A stretch of DNA of 64,000 nt from Castellaniella sp049650445 (lineage in GTDB: Bacteria > Pseudomonadota > Gammaproteobacteria > Burkholderiales > Burkholderiaceae_B): NCBI RefSeq assembly GCF_049650445.1, contig NZ_JBASAD010000033.1, positions 84,714-148,713 of the forward strand, in the 5' to 3' direction. The position numbers and the translations under genes are program-made. Under the pieces are notes generated by a model. The model saw only the letters and a list, made by a program, of their open reading frames with translations. It ran no database searches and was not told the DNA's origin. Below are positions 43,885 to 53,787 of the stretch, piece by piece (the first letter of the stretch is position 1; the number at the start of each line of letters is the position of its first letter).

Positions 43885-44718
43885 TTAACGCAGCAGGGAC
43901 AGCATGGTTTGCGGGACCTGGTTGGCCTGGGCCAGCACGGCGGTACCAGCCTGTTGCAGGATCTGGGCACGCGTCATGTTGGACACTTCGATCGCGTAGT
44001 CGGCGTCTTCGATACGCGAGCGCGAAGCCGACAGGTTGGTGACGGTGTTGTTCAGGTTGGCAACCGTGGATTCCAGACGATTCTGGTAGGTACCCAGGGT
44101 GCTGCGAGCCGTATCGACCGCCTTCAGAGCGGCATCCATCGCATTGATCATGGTGCGCGCTGCGCCGCTGGTGGATACGTCGCCGGCGGCGGCAGTGCCA
44201 GTGATGCCCAGGCCGGAAACCGTGGCATCGGTCGTGGTGATGGTGATCGAGTCATTGTTGGTGGTGTTGGCACCGACCTGCAGGTGGATGGAGCCGGTCG
44301 AGCTATTCAACAGTTGCGTGTCGTTGAACTTAGCGCCGTTGGCCACACGGTCGATTTCTTTCAAGCGCGAATCGATTTCTTCCTTGATGGAGGCACGATC
44401 AGAGGTACCGTTCACATCGCTGGCAGCTTGCACGGCCAGTTCGCGGATACGCTGCAGATTGTTGTTGATTTCGCTCAGGTTGCCTTCAGAGGTTTGAGCC
44501 AGCGAGATACCGTCATTGGCGTTACGAGCAGCCTGGGTCATGCCGCGGATCTGAGCGGTCATGCGGTTGGCGATGGCCTGACCAGCGGCGTCGTCCTTGG
44601 CACTATTGATACGCATGCCGGAAGACAGGCGCTGAATAGCGGTACCCAGGGAGGACTGAGACTTGTTCAGGTTGTTCTGGGAGACCAGAGCGAGGTAGTT
44701 GGTGTTGATAACAGCCAT
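43885..44718 (-). CDS. fliC: Flagellin
   Basis: The 277-residue filament protein is reduced to the conserved D0/D1 domains: MAVINTNYLALVSQNNLNKS and RLSSGMRINSAKDDAAGQAI at the N-terminus, and SRIEDADYAIEVSNMTRAQI, LQQAGTAVLAQANQVPQ and TMLSLLR at the C-terminus. The central region (about residues 135-195) is short and rich in Ser/Thr (DSITITTTDATVSG), with no bulky D2/D3 domain; such Ser/Thr residues are possible O-glycosylation sites. AGGAG precedes the ATG. A sigma-28 promoter lies upstream and a strong terminator downstream. The gene sits directly behind a giant glycosyltransferase gene. Confidence 0.97.
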   Translation of the reverse strand: MAVINTNYLALVSQNNLNKSQSSLGTAIQRLSSGMRINSAKDDAAGQAIANRMTAQIRGMTQAARNANDGISLAQTSEGNLSEINNNLQRIRELAVQAASDVNGTSDRASIKEEIDSRLKEIDRVANGAKFNDTQLLNSSTGSIHLQVGANTTNNDSITITTTDATVSGLGITGTAAAGDVSTSGAARTMINAMDAALKAVDTARSTLGTYQNRLESTVANLNNTVTNLSASRSRIEDADYAIEVSNMTRAQILQQAGTAVLAQANQVPQTMLSLLR

Positions 44719-44798
44719 GAGAGACTCCTAAGTTGTTCGGCGGAGATCCGCCCTTGTTGCCCAGGATGACAAACTGAGTGACCTCCTGTTCTGACCCG

Positions 44799-44825
44799 TT
44801 AACGGAGGGGGGGCGGGGAACTTTA
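44799..44825 (-). promoter_or_regulatory. Sigma-28 (FliA) promoter of fliC
   Basis: Read on the minus strand: TAAA, exactly 15 bases, then TCCGTTAA, against the consensus TAAA-N15-GCCGATAA (all four -35 bases, six of eight -10 bases). It is ~80 bp upstream of the fliC start, in the gap after the glycosyltransferase gene, so flagellin transcription is independent of the glycan operon. Confidence 0.85.
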
Positions 44826-44871
44826 GAGCCATCCGGAAAATTTTTTACACCCCGCCTCGGTTTGATCTGGA

Positions 44872-47800
44872 TCAGCTCTCCGTCCACTGCGCCAACCAAG
44901 TCGCTGCATGCCGCTCATCCAGCATCCAATCCCATTGCACGGCATCGCGCAGAGCATCGCCCGCTTGGGCGGACGCATCCAGGTCATGCGTGTGCATGCG
45001 GATCGCACTAACCCAATCCTTGAAACGCGGCTTGTTGACCCGCGTGACCGGCAAACGGCCACGATAGGGCTGAACGTCGCTGCACACGACCGGGATCCCG
45101 CAAGCACCATACTCCAGCACGCGTCGGTTGCTGGCGCATTGGTTAAAGCGCGTGTCTTCCAGCGGTGCCAGGGCCAGATCCAGATTCAGACCGGCCAGTT
45201 GCACGGGATAGTTGTCCATACTGGTTACAGCATGCCACTCATGCGCACAGCGCCTGATCGCATCGGGGCAAGCCCCTAGGAAGATCCATTCCACCTCATC
45301 CGCTAAGGCCTTGACCACATCCGTAATCAAGGCCAGATCATGGTAGTGATCCAGACCGCTGGCCCAGCCCACACGCGGCTTCCGCCCCTGGCGGCGCAGG
45401 CTGGATAGAGAAGACCAATCCGGCACGGAAAGCCGGTTCTCAATAACCCGGATATCGGGATGCAAGCCTCTCAGGGCTTCCGCCAGCGGTTCTGTGGACA
45501 CGACAAGGCGGTCTGTCAACGCCAGGGACTCCCGCATCAATTTCAGGATGTCCTTGGGCTGATGCTCTCGGTACGTACTGCTGCCGGGCAGACTGGGCAG
45601 GTAATCATCCAGGTCCGCCACTTTGAAACACCGGAAAAATTTCGCTAAACGTTGCTGCGCACCGATCTGATCTGCCCGCACCTGCCGCTGAAACACTACG
45701 GTATCCGGTGCCAGACGTTCCGTTTCGAGCAACAAGTCACTGTGATCGCTGACGCTGACCGCTGCCTGGCCCAAGGCATTCAACGTCCGGCCCGGCTGGA
45801 TGACCCGGTAATGACCGCTGCCCTGGCGATCCGCTGGCAGGGCCAACACCACCGGCAAAGGCCGCCAACTCAACGGCTGCCAGTTGAATTCAGCCCGCGT
45901 ATCCACACTGAAACCGTGCCCCTGCAAAGTCAAGAGCGGGGTATACGCAGGATCGCGCGCAATGATCGGCAGCCACTTGGCATAGCACGCATCCTGCTCT
46001 GCCCGGAACCGCTGCATCTTGGCCTGCACCGCAGTGGTATCCACTTTGTTCTGGCTGACGCTACCTTCGTGCATCAAAATGGCGTGGGGCGTCCAGACCA
46101 GCAGATGCCCCGACTCCCGCACCTTCAGGCATAGATCAACGTCGTTATAGGAAACTTTGAACGCACCTTCGTCCAGCCCCCCTACTTCACGGTAGAGCGA
46201 AGCGCGGATCATCAGGCAGGCCGCAGTGACGGCACTGTAGTCCTGATCCACCTGCAGCCGATGCATGTACCCTGGCTGGTCGGGATCGCCACCAATAAAA
46301 GGATGATCCGCTGGCCCGCGCAAGCCCAACACGACGCCGGCATGCTGGATGCGGCCATCGGGATATAAAAGCTTGGCCCCCACCACCCCCACTTCCGGGC
46401 GCTGCGCATGATTCAGCATGGCATCGAGCCAATCCGAGCGCAGAATGGCCGTGTCGTTATTCAACAGCACCAGGTATTCGCCCCGAGCCAGGCTGGCCGC
46501 CAGATTGTTCATCGCCGAATAATTGAAAGGATGCGGATAGCGCAACACCCGCAATTGCGCGCTGTCCATCGCCTCGATGCCATCCAGCCATGCGCAGGCG
46601 TCCGCTTCGTCGCTGCCGTTGTCTACAATCAGAACTTCATAATTCTGATAAGCGGTTTTTTCCAACAAACTGTCCACGCAGCGCAGCAACATGGGCAACT
46701 GATTGCGTGTCGGAATGATGATGGACACGCCAGGCCTTTTCTGGTGCCCGTATTCCACCCGATAGCAGCCCGGCAGGTGCGCAAAGACCGTGGCATGCTC
46801 GTAGCCTTGGTTGCGCACATGACGCAGCAGCGCCTTCTGCTCGGACGCCTTGGTCTCGAATACCGGCGCGAAAGCCACCAGCAAAGGTTCGGCTACGTGC
46901 TCCAGCCCTGTCACACCGCCGCTATCGATCAAACGCAGCAGTAGATCAAATTCCACCGCATCCGCAAAAGCCGGATCAAAGCCCCCTGCATCCAAAAAGA
47001 CATCCCGGCGGAACACCCAATGGCGGGCCATGGTGGCGGGCGTCGAGCGCAGCAAATCCAGATTGAAATCCGGACGCAGAAAGGCTGAAAGCTGCCCTGC
47101 CGCATCGCGCGCCATTTCATCGCCGTAAACCGCTCGCGCATTCGGCGCACCCAATAGATGCTGGGCCAGCATATGCAAACCGGCGGCGGTGAACTCATCC
47201 CCCGCCTCAATGAACAAAAACCAGTCACATGCCGACTCACCCGCCAAACGGTTGAGGACATCCAGTCCCTGAGCCGCATCGCCAGCTGGTGCATGCTGCA
47301 ATTGCGACAAAGCGGGATGCGGATCCGGCGCTTGCCCGCCCACGACAACAATTTGCGTCGGTGCAAAGCCATCGCACAAGGTTTCCAGACTACGTAAGGT
47401 CCGCGCCAAAGCGCCGGCATCTCGCTCCACTGATTGGATAAATACTGCAACGGTGGGCATGCCGCCCTGCTGCGCAAAATAGTCAATCAATAAGCGGGAT
47501 TGAGCCGGACTGAACACCCGTTTACCCAACCAACAGGCCAAAGGATCCTCTGCAGCAGGAACTAATGGCCTAGGCTCCTCCGCCCTGATTTCACTCGCAT
47601 CAGCAGAAGGAATGGGTTGCGCCGCCTGGCCCGCAGAGCCCGCCCCAGGTTCCTGAGGCTTGGTCACATTGGCAGGCTTGACCGGCTCCGGCCTGGACAT
47701 CACCACAATCTCCTGCCGGGCAAGCAGTTCAGGTTCCGCTCCTGGCGCCACGCCCCAGGCACTGGCCCATTGGTCCAGAAAAGCGCCTTCTAGCATCCAA

Positions 47801-50800
47801 TCACGCAGCACCGCATCACGCAAGGCATCGCCCTGCTGTGCCAAGGCCGCGGGATCTCCCAAATGCTCACGGATCGCCCGCGCCCAGTCCTGGGGACGAT
47901 TTCGGACACGAGAAACGGGCAAGCTGCACTGATAAGGATCAATATCCGTACAAATAACCGGTACCCCACACGCGCCCAGCTCCAGCAAGCGCAGATTGCT
48001 CTTGCTGCGATTGAACTGATTCATTTCCAGCGGCACGACCGCCAGATCCAGGTTCAGGGCGGCCAGCTTGGCTGGATATTGTTCGATCGTCACCCCCGGA
48101 TGGAATTCGCATGCCACTCCGTCCGGCTGCATCCCCATGAAGACCCACTCGACCTCATCCTGCAGATCCTTGACTACGGAGCGGATCTCGGCCAGATCGC
48201 CGGTGTGGCTGACGCCGCCCGCCCAGCCCACGCGCATCTTCTTGCCCGTGCGGCGGCAGCCCTCCAGCCCGCCCCACCACGCCGGCAGCAGGCCGTTAAG
48301 CGCCACTCGGATGTCATCGTGAAAGTCCGCATATTCCTGGGCCAGCACCGGCGTGGACACGACCAGCCAGTCCACCTGCTCGATGGCGCGGCGCATGTGC
48401 TTGATCCAGCTCTGCTTGAATGTCTTGCGGTAGGCGCTGCGAGCTGGGATGTTGGGTAGATAATCATCGAACTCCAGTACGACCTTGGCACCCGTGATCT
48501 CACGGTAGCGCCGGATCTGAGTCAGAATGCCCTCGTTGAGCCAGGCTCCTTGCAGCACAATCACATCCGGCTGGATGCGCGCCACATCGGTAAAGTGAAA
48601 GTCCCGGTGCTTGACGCCGCCTTCAGCCCGCAGTTCGCTCGCCAAGGCCTGAAAAGGATGAAGGATCCGGTAATGGCCACAGCCATGCCAATCCAAATGC
48701 GACGCCAGCACCACCGGCAAGGGGCGTCCCGGCAAAGGATCATGAATCCGCGCCGCATCCCGGCTCAGGCTGAATCCCGGCGTAGATTTATCAAAAGCGG
48801 GATGGTAATAGGGATCGCATGCCAGCTGCGGCAGCCAGCGGGCGTAGAGGCGGTCGCGCTGATCGTCGTCCGGACGGGCCTCCAGGCCGAATCTTTCCGT
48901 CAACAGGCGGGTGGCCCCACCCATATGCAACAAGCCGGTCTCGGGTTCCAAAGCCAACAGATAGCCCGCCTGCACTGCCTTCAAGGACAAGTCCGTATCG
49001 GCGTAGTACACCGGGAACGCCTGTGCGTCAAAGCCACCCAACTCCTGGAAAACCGCCCGCCGCATCATCAGGCACGACGCGCTCAAGGCGCTGGCGTTCT
49101 GCTGCACGGCCAGACGATACATATACCCCTGTTTGCTGGATGCTTCGCCTCGGAAGGCCAAGCCCACACTATTATCCAACCCCGGCACCTGACCATATTG
49201 ATCGACCCGGCCATCCGGCAGATCGAGGCGGGCACCCGACATGCCGACTTCAGGGCGCAATGCCAGCCGCAATAGGCGTTCCAACCAGTCGGGGTGCGTC
49301 CGGGATGAAAACTGAATGTCGTTGTTCAGAAACAGCAGGACATCGCCCCGCGCCTGCTCAACGGCAAAATTATTGATCGCAGAAAAATCAAAAGTCTGCG
49401 GCCAACGCAACACACGCACCTGATCCACACCCATACTTTCCATGTTGGACAGGAAGCCCAAAGCATCCGGATCCACGCTGCCGTTATCCACGATCAGCAG
49501 TTCGTAGTTCGAGTAGGCCGTGTGCTCCATCAAGCCTTCAATGCAATCGCGCAGCACGGTGAAGTGATCGCGAGTCGGAATGATGATGGACACCAGGGGC
49601 CGCTCAGGCAAAGGATATTCCACGCGAAAAAACCCCAAAACAGGCCCAGGTTGGACCTGCGCGTCTACCCCCAAGCGCTCAAAGTGCATCTGCGTGACTA
49701 CGGGAGACCAGACCTGCGTATTCGTATCCCGCACCCAGTCCATCAAGCCGATCGAAGCATGCAACAAGACTTCGGGCACATGCCCCACCACGGGCGGCCC
49801 TGCCTGTTCGACCAGGCGCCAGATCAAATCGATCGGAGCCAAGTCAGACACCCTCGCATCAAGCCCCCCGACAGCCTGGATCGCCGCCGTGCTGAGTACC
49901 TGATTCCGGCCTACGTAGGGGTAACTGCGCAGCAGGTCAATATTGAGATCCGGTTTGAGCATCGGGTTGGCTGCAACGCCATCCTTCAAGACAGCCTCAT
50001 CGCTATACCAGACCAGGGGATTTGAATTGCGCAGGCGGTACTCGCCGAGCGTGAGGGTGGCATGAGGCAGCAGTTGGTCGCCGGCGTAAAGAATCCAGAT
50101 GAAGTCCGGCGCGTCATCCTGCTCTACTCTACGAGACAGCAGCACAGGCCAGGGCTCATCACCAATGACCGCTTCAACTATTCCGCCCGTTGCTTCGGGC
50201 GGAATCTGCGGACCGATGAGCCAGACTCCGTCCACGCGCCGATGCTGCGCGGCCAAGCTATCCAGGGTGTCGGCCAGGGCACGTGGGTCTGAGTCATCCG
50301 GCACAACCACGGCCACACCTAGCGTCCCGACGTCGGGGTTGGCTTGCAGCATGGTTTGGATGGCGAGGATGCGGGCGGCGGATGGAGTGCGATCATTCAT
50401 CCAATCGGGGATAGACCACTGCAAAACACTTTTACCACCTGAAGTTGAATCAGAACCCCTCGGAATAATCGCTTGATTTATATCCGAGACACTTTTTCCC
50501 AAAGCGTTCGCACAAAATTTGGCAAACTTTTCCGAAAGCAGCTCTTCTTTCTTCTTAGCAGAAGATTCAAATACCTTAACTATCTCCAAGAACCACCTTA
50601 CAACACCAAGATCAAATTCAATAGAATTTTTATCTTTCAGTTCGCAATAATAATCGAACCCTGCCACAGCAGCATCGCTATTCTTAAGAAGATCTCTTAA
50701 AGATGCCCGAACCCCATCTCCGGACAAATCAGCGGTAATAAAGCCATCGAAAAATAGATGTCTAAAAACATGCTCAGCATACAAAGCCCGCTGCGACTCA

Positions 50801-51642
50801 TCAGCAACAGGAGAGTATTTTCCAAGAATAAAAATAGCACATTGAATAGCAGTGCTAATTTTCATGAAACGAATCATTGGGAATCGCAACCCAACTTTCT
50901 CGCAGAGAAATTTGTGCAATCTCTCTGCACTTTCCTCCCCTCCCCCTCCACCATGAAAAGGATAATGGACAAAAAATCCCTGGCCAGGAACTTGACAAAA
51001 ATCACCAACCGCAAGGCGACTCAATTCAAAAATATTTTCCAAAAGAGTAACCCCCTGCATGGGGGTCTTTTTTAAATACGTGATCGCTCTACTCAATGAT
51101 GCTCGTCGACTGACATTATACATAGTCATACGAGCCGCCCACCCATTCCAGCTTTTCACTCTTTCAATAAAATTGGATCCAACCATCGATGGTTGATTAA
51201 TGGAACGGAGTTGACCATCACCAAAATCAACCAACGAGCTTCCTGCGGAAATGCAGGAGGCGCTCGCGTTTTCGCGCAAAGCACGGTATGCATCTATATA
51301 ATACGTAGGGGACGCACAATCATCATCCGCCATAATCGCACTGAAATCAATATCAGCACACCACTCATATAAAAAATAAAAATTATCTAATGCGCCGATA
51401 TTTTTTTCATGCACAAAATATAGAATATTTTTATTTACTTCTGATAATTTTTTTAGAAATTCACGTTTTTCATAATTTTCGCTATTATCAGAAATCAAGA
51501 CCACAACATCTTCACTTGCCACTCCAACAAACGAAGCCAAGGTGGACTTTGCCTTGTCATCCCAACGGACTGTAGGAATTAAAATGGCAAATTTCGCAGT
51601 CCTGGGAATTTCAGGAAATTTCGTCACGCTTGCAGAATTCAT
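44872..51642 (-). CDS. Giant multidomain glycosyltransferase with a tandem-duplicated GT2+GT-B module
   Basis: The product has about 2,256 residues. An N-terminal GT2-like domain (residues ~15-300: FAILIPTVRWDD, FSAIMADDDCASPTYYIDAY) is followed by two copies of a long unit offset by ~958 residues. Each unit has a degenerate GT-A segment, a GT2 domain (RPLVSIIIPTRDHF near 681; PGVSIIIPTRNQLP near 1639) and a GT4-like domain (GCGHYRILHPFQAL near 977; GSGHYRVIQPGRTL near 1931; ELGACGVPVICTD and EYGACGIPVVCSD). A Pro/Ala-rich linker lies near 1310-1370. DNA for the first ~410 residues is clearly AT-richer than the rest, so that domain looks like a later fusion. The ATG at 51642 follows AAGG. It probably builds a surface or flagellin glycan. 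Confidence 0.88.
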   Translation of the reverse strand: MNSASVTKFPEIPRTAKFAILIPTVRWDDKAKSTLASFVGVASEDVVVLISDNSENYEKREFLKKLSEVNKNILYFVHEKNIGALDNFYFLYEWCADIDFSAIMADDDCASPTYYIDAYRALRENASASCISAGSSLVDFGDGQLRSINQPSMVGSNFIERVKSWNGWAARMTMYNVSRRASLSRAITYLKKTPMQGVTLLENIFELSRLAVGDFCQVPGQGFFVHYPFHGGGGGEESAERLHKFLCEKVGLRFPMIRFMKISTAIQCAIFILGKYSPVADESQRALYAEHVFRHLFFDGFITADLSGDGVRASLRDLLKNSDAAVAGFDYYCELKDKNSIEFDLGVVRWFLEIVKVFESSAKKKEELLSEKFAKFCANALGKSVSDINQAIIPRGSDSTSGGKSVLQWSIPDWMNDRTPSAARILAIQTMLQANPDVGTLGVAVVVPDDSDPRALADTLDSLAAQHRRVDGVWLIGPQIPPEATGGIVEAVIGDEPWPVLLSRRVEQDDAPDFIWILYAGDQLLPHATLTLGEYRLRNSNPLVWYSDEAVLKDGVAANPMLKPDLNIDLLRSYPYVGRNQVLSTAAIQAVGGLDARVSDLAPIDLIWRLVEQAGPPVVGHVPEVLLHASIGLMDWVRDTNTQVWSPVVTQMHFERLGVDAQVQPGPVLGFFRVEYPLPERPLVSIIIPTRDHFTVLRDCIEGLMEHTAYSNYELLIVDNGSVDPDALGFLSNMESMGVDQVRVLRWPQTFDFSAINNFAVEQARGDVLLFLNNDIQFSSRTHPDWLERLLRLALRPEVGMSGARLDLPDGRVDQYGQVPGLDNSVGLAFRGEASSKQGYMYRLAVQQNASALSASCLMMRRAVFQELGGFDAQAFPVYYADTDLSLKAVQAGYLLALEPETGLLHMGGATRLLTERFGLEARPDDDQRDRLYARWLPQLACDPYYHPAFDKSTPGFSLSRDAARIHDPLPGRPLPVVLASHLDWHGCGHYRILHPFQALASELRAEGGVKHRDFHFTDVARIQPDVIVLQGAWLNEGILTQIRRYREITGAKVVLEFDDYLPNIPARSAYRKTFKQSWIKHMRRAIEQVDWLVVSTPVLAQEYADFHDDIRVALNGLLPAWWGGLEGCRRTGKKMRVGWAGGVSHTGDLAEIRSVVKDLQDEVEWVFMGMQPDGVACEFHPGVTIEQYPAKLAALNLDLAVVPLEMNQFNRSKSNLRLLELGACGVPVICTDIDPYQCSLPVSRVRNRPQDWARAIREHLGDPAALAQQGDALRDAVLRDWMLEGAFLDQWASAWGVAPGAEPELLARQEIVVMSRPEPVKPANVTKPQEPGAGSAGQAAQPIPSADASEIRAEEPRPLVPAAEDPLACWLGKRVFSPAQSRLLIDYFAQQGGMPTVAVFIQSVERDAGALARTLRSLETLCDGFAPTQIVVVGGQAPDPHPALSQLQHAPAGDAAQGLDVLNRLAGESACDWFLFIEAGDEFTAAGLHMLAQHLLGAPNARAVYGDEMARDAAGQLSAFLRPDFNLDLLRSTPATMARHWVFRRDVFLDAGGFDPAFADAVEFDLLLRLIDSGGVTGLEHVAEPLLVAFAPVFETKASEQKALLRHVRNQGYEHATVFAHLPGCYRVEYGHQKRPGVSIIIPTRNQLPMLLRCVDSLLEKTAYQNYEVLIVDNGSDEADACAWLDGIEAMDSAQLRVLRYPHPFNYSAMNNLAASLARGEYLVLLNNDTAILRSDWLDAMLNHAQRPEVGVVGAKLLYPDGRIQHAGVVLGLRGPADHPFIGGDPDQPGYMHRLQVDQDYSAVTAACLMIRASLYREVGGLDEGAFKVSYNDVDLCLKVRESGHLLVWTPHAILMHEGSVSQNKVDTTAVQAKMQRFRAEQDACYAKWLPIIARDPAYTPLLTLQGHGFSVDTRAEFNWQPLSWRPLPVVLALPADRQGSGHYRVIQPGRTLNALGQAAVSVSDHSDLLLETERLAPDTVVFQRQVRADQIGAQQRLAKFFRCFKVADLDDYLPSLPGSSTYREHQPKDILKLMRESLALTDRLVVSTEPLAEALRGLHPDIRVIENRLSVPDWSSLSSLRRQGRKPRVGWASGLDHYHDLALITDVVKALADEVEWIFLGACPDAIRRCAHEWHAVTSMDNYPVQLAGLNLDLALAPLEDTRFNQCASNRRVLEYGACGIPVVCSDVQPYRGRLPVTRVNKPRFKDWVSAIRMHTHDLDASAQAGDALRDAVQWDWMLDERHAATWLAQWTES

Positions 51643-51688
51643 ACAATACCTTAATTTTCGAGAATCCATCTAGAAAATCGAAAATGGG

Positions 51689-52180
51689 TTAACTTGACCG
51701 ACTGCCCAGGCGTCGCAAGGGGCTGCCGCCATATACACCATAGGCTTCGAGCTCCCCACGCACGACACTCCCTGCCGCGATGACTGCCCCCTGGTGCACG
51801 CATGCTCCATCAAGCAACACACAATTGGCCCCAATCCAAACATCATCTTCAACAATGATCCCTCCCTTACTGGGTCGAAATCCTTGACTCCGAATCAGAC
51901 GTCCGCGTGATCGATATTCGTGATTCACCGGCGCAAACGTACAATTAGCAGCAATCGCCACGCTATTTCCAATGGAAATTCCGTTTCCAGTGTATAAAAC
52001 ACACCCTGAATTGATCACCACATCAGCCCCAACGACCAAGTCCCCCATTCCACCAGCGGGCTTGATCTTCACAAAAGAGTCGACCACAGATCGAGCGCCA
52101 ATGACAATTCGCGACCCCCTCACGGAATCCTCAATATCCGCTAAATGTGAAATGACAGCCGATTCATTAATCTCGATCAT
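51689..52180 (-). CDS. Hexapeptide-repeat acyltransferase (WbbJ/CysE-like fold)
   Basis: The 163-residue left-handed beta-helix protein carries hexapeptide turns such as IVIGARSVVDSFVKI, LVVGADVVINSGCVLY and IIVEDDVWIGANCVLL, and ends VYGGSPLRRLG, the usual xapA/LacA-type tail. The conserved His of the active site is in FAPVNHEYRSRG. It most likely O- or N-acetylates a sugar of the glycan made by this cluster. It is 46 bases upstream of the giant glycosyltransferase and 33 bases after the CmcI-like gene, in the same operon. Confidence 0.85.
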   Translation of the reverse strand: MIEINESAVISHLADIEDSVRGSRIVIGARSVVDSFVKIKPAGGMGDLVVGADVVINSGCVLYTGNGISIGNSVAIAANCTFAPVNHEYRSRGRLIRSQGFRPSKGGIIVEDDVWIGANCVLLDGACVHQGAVIAAGSVVRGELEAYGVYGGSPLRRLGSRSS

Positions 52181-52213
52181 ATATTTTCCAACTGCGGCAT
52201 CTCTACTAGCGGA

Positions 52214-52966
52214 TCAGGAAATTCGCCTTAGAAATCCATCTGGGGCTGAAGTAATCAGTACTTTATCCTCAATGGACTTATCAATCTCAAACTCAGGGTG
52301 TGTCTTCAGCCACTCCCACACAGCCGTCTTGGGATTATTTCCCTTGCCCCAGGGACGATCCGTCCAGATATAATCATCAGGCAGATCCTCTACAAATGTA
52401 TCGAACACCACGCAGTAGCTACCCACACCAACCAAGTCAGCATAAGCATTCAACTCAGCTAGCACATGTTCATGCGTATGATTAGAGTCCAAAAATACTA
52501 ACACTCGCTTTCCAAGCGCTAAATCGTGAACCTTAGAAACCATGACAGGATCAACACTGGAGCCCTCAAACAATGATATTCTATGCGCCAAAGGGTGGGC
52601 CTCGATAGCTGCTCGATTGTGTGCCCGAATGTCGATGTCAATACCCAGGACCCGGCCATGCCCCAACATCTCAAGAATCGAAGCCGAAAGAACAGCGGAC
52701 CCCCCATGCGCCACGCCAGTTTCCACAACTAGATCAGGCTTAACAGCCCAGATGATTTCCTGCATAGCCATAGCATCGGTCGGCAGTTGAATCATAGGCC
52801 GACCAAGCCATGAAAAATTGTTCATATACTTACGCTCCAACGCCTTTGCACGCCAATCGACCGATAGGGCGCGGAAATCCTTGTCATTAGCAAAGCGGGC
52901 AATACGCTCACGCTTTTCAGTACGATAGTCTTCAGCCGCCGTGGGAGTGGTTTCCAGATAACTCAT
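52214..52966 (-). CDS. CmcI-family O-methyltransferase/hydroxylase
   Basis: The 250-residue protein resembles the cephalosporin hydroxylase CmcI and rhamnosyl O-methyltransferase family: WLGRPMIQLPTDAMAMQEII, PDLVVETGVAHGGSAVLSAS for SAM binding, VLGIDIDIRAHNR, FLDSNHTHEHVLAEL and NPKTAVWEWLKTHPEFEID. In glycan clusters these enzymes usually methylate a sugar hydroxyl. Its start overlaps the stop of the upstream sugar reductase/epimerase gene by four bases. The region is AT-rich relative to housekeeping genes. Confidence 0.85.
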   Translation of the reverse strand: MSYLETTPTAAEDYRTEKRERIARFANDKDFRALSVDWRAKALERKYMNNFSWLGRPMIQLPTDAMAMQEIIWAVKPDLVVETGVAHGGSAVLSASILEMLGHGRVLGIDIDIRAHNRAAIEAHPLAHRISLFEGSSVDPVMVSKVHDLALGKRVLVFLDSNHTHEHVLAELNAYADLVGVGSYCVVFDTFVEDLPDDYIWTDRPWGKGNNPKTAVWEWLKTHPEFEIDKSIEDKVLITSAPDGFLRRIS

Positions 52967-53787
52967 GAATGACCCTTTTTATTGCGATATTGGTAAAGAA
53001 ATTCAGGAAAATAATCTTCGAATGCACGGGGGGAAAAATTAAATTCCGTACGTAACCGTGTGATATCTATAGACTGAAATTCCCAGGCAGGAGCGTCAGG
53101 CACAACATCGAAGGAAAAACCCAGATATTGAGACAACATGCTCAGAATTGCATGATTGCTTACGGATTGGCCACTGGCCACATTGATGACGCCACCTACA
53201 GACGAGGCAGCAATACAAACCAGCATACGCACAGCATCATCGATACAAAGATAATCCTTACATGAATCAAGCGATGTTTGGAGGCGGACATGTCCCGTAC
53301 GTGCACCCTCCTCAAGAAGTTGGTCAATAAAAATATCAGGATCAGGACGCAGGCCTACAATATTCGACAAGCGCGCCACACGGGCTCGTGGATGGCCACC
53401 ATGCAAGCACAGTGACTCCCCCATCAGTTTAGAAAGATTATAAAGGTCACCCGATACGTTGGGATTTACAACCAGCGAGCCATCCTCACGAGTATCTCCG
53501 CTGCCAGCATAGACACGGGTGCTGGAAAGATAAGTAAGGGATGTAAAATTTCCCTGCTCCAGCAATCGCCGCAGCACGCAAACATGCGCTTCTACTGTTT
53601 CTAGTGGACGTTGACGAAAATCAGCGGTCAGACCAATGCAGTAAATGACATGCCCTAGCGGTTGTGCCCCTAAAGGCTCACGCCTGCCTGGAGCCCAATA
53701 GTCGTGACCATCGCGGATCAGATGCTGTATTAAATGACTACCAATAAAGCCTGCACCGCCAAGAACAGTGAAACGATTAACACTCAT
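52963..53787 (-). CDS. NAD(P)-dependent sugar epimerase/reductase
   Basis: The 274-residue extended SDR has Rossmann motif VLGGAGFIGSHLIQHLI, the catalytic LSSTRVYAG (Ser/Thr) and YNLSKLMGESL (YxxxK), then INVASGQSVSNHAIL. Placed directly after a CDP-glucose 4,6-dehydratase and a 3,5-epimerase homologue, it most likely reduces the 4-keto group of a CDP-6-deoxy-hexose to give the final CDP-deoxysugar. Which stereoisomer forms cannot be told. It overlaps both neighbouring genes by four bases. Confidence 0.85.
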   Translation of the reverse strand: MSVNRFTVLGGAGFIGSHLIQHLIRDGHDYWAPGRREPLGAQPLGHVIYCIGLTADFRQRPLETVEAHVCVLRRLLEQGNFTSLTYLSSTRVYAGSGDTREDGSLVVNPNVSGDLYNLSKLMGESLCLHGGHPRARVARLSNIVGLRPDPDIFIDQLLEEGARTGHVRLQTSLDSCKDYLCIDDAVRMLVCIAASSVGGVINVASGQSVSNHAILSMLSQYLGFSFDVVPDAPAWEFQSIDITRLRTEFNFSPRAFEDYFPEFLYQYRNKKGHS

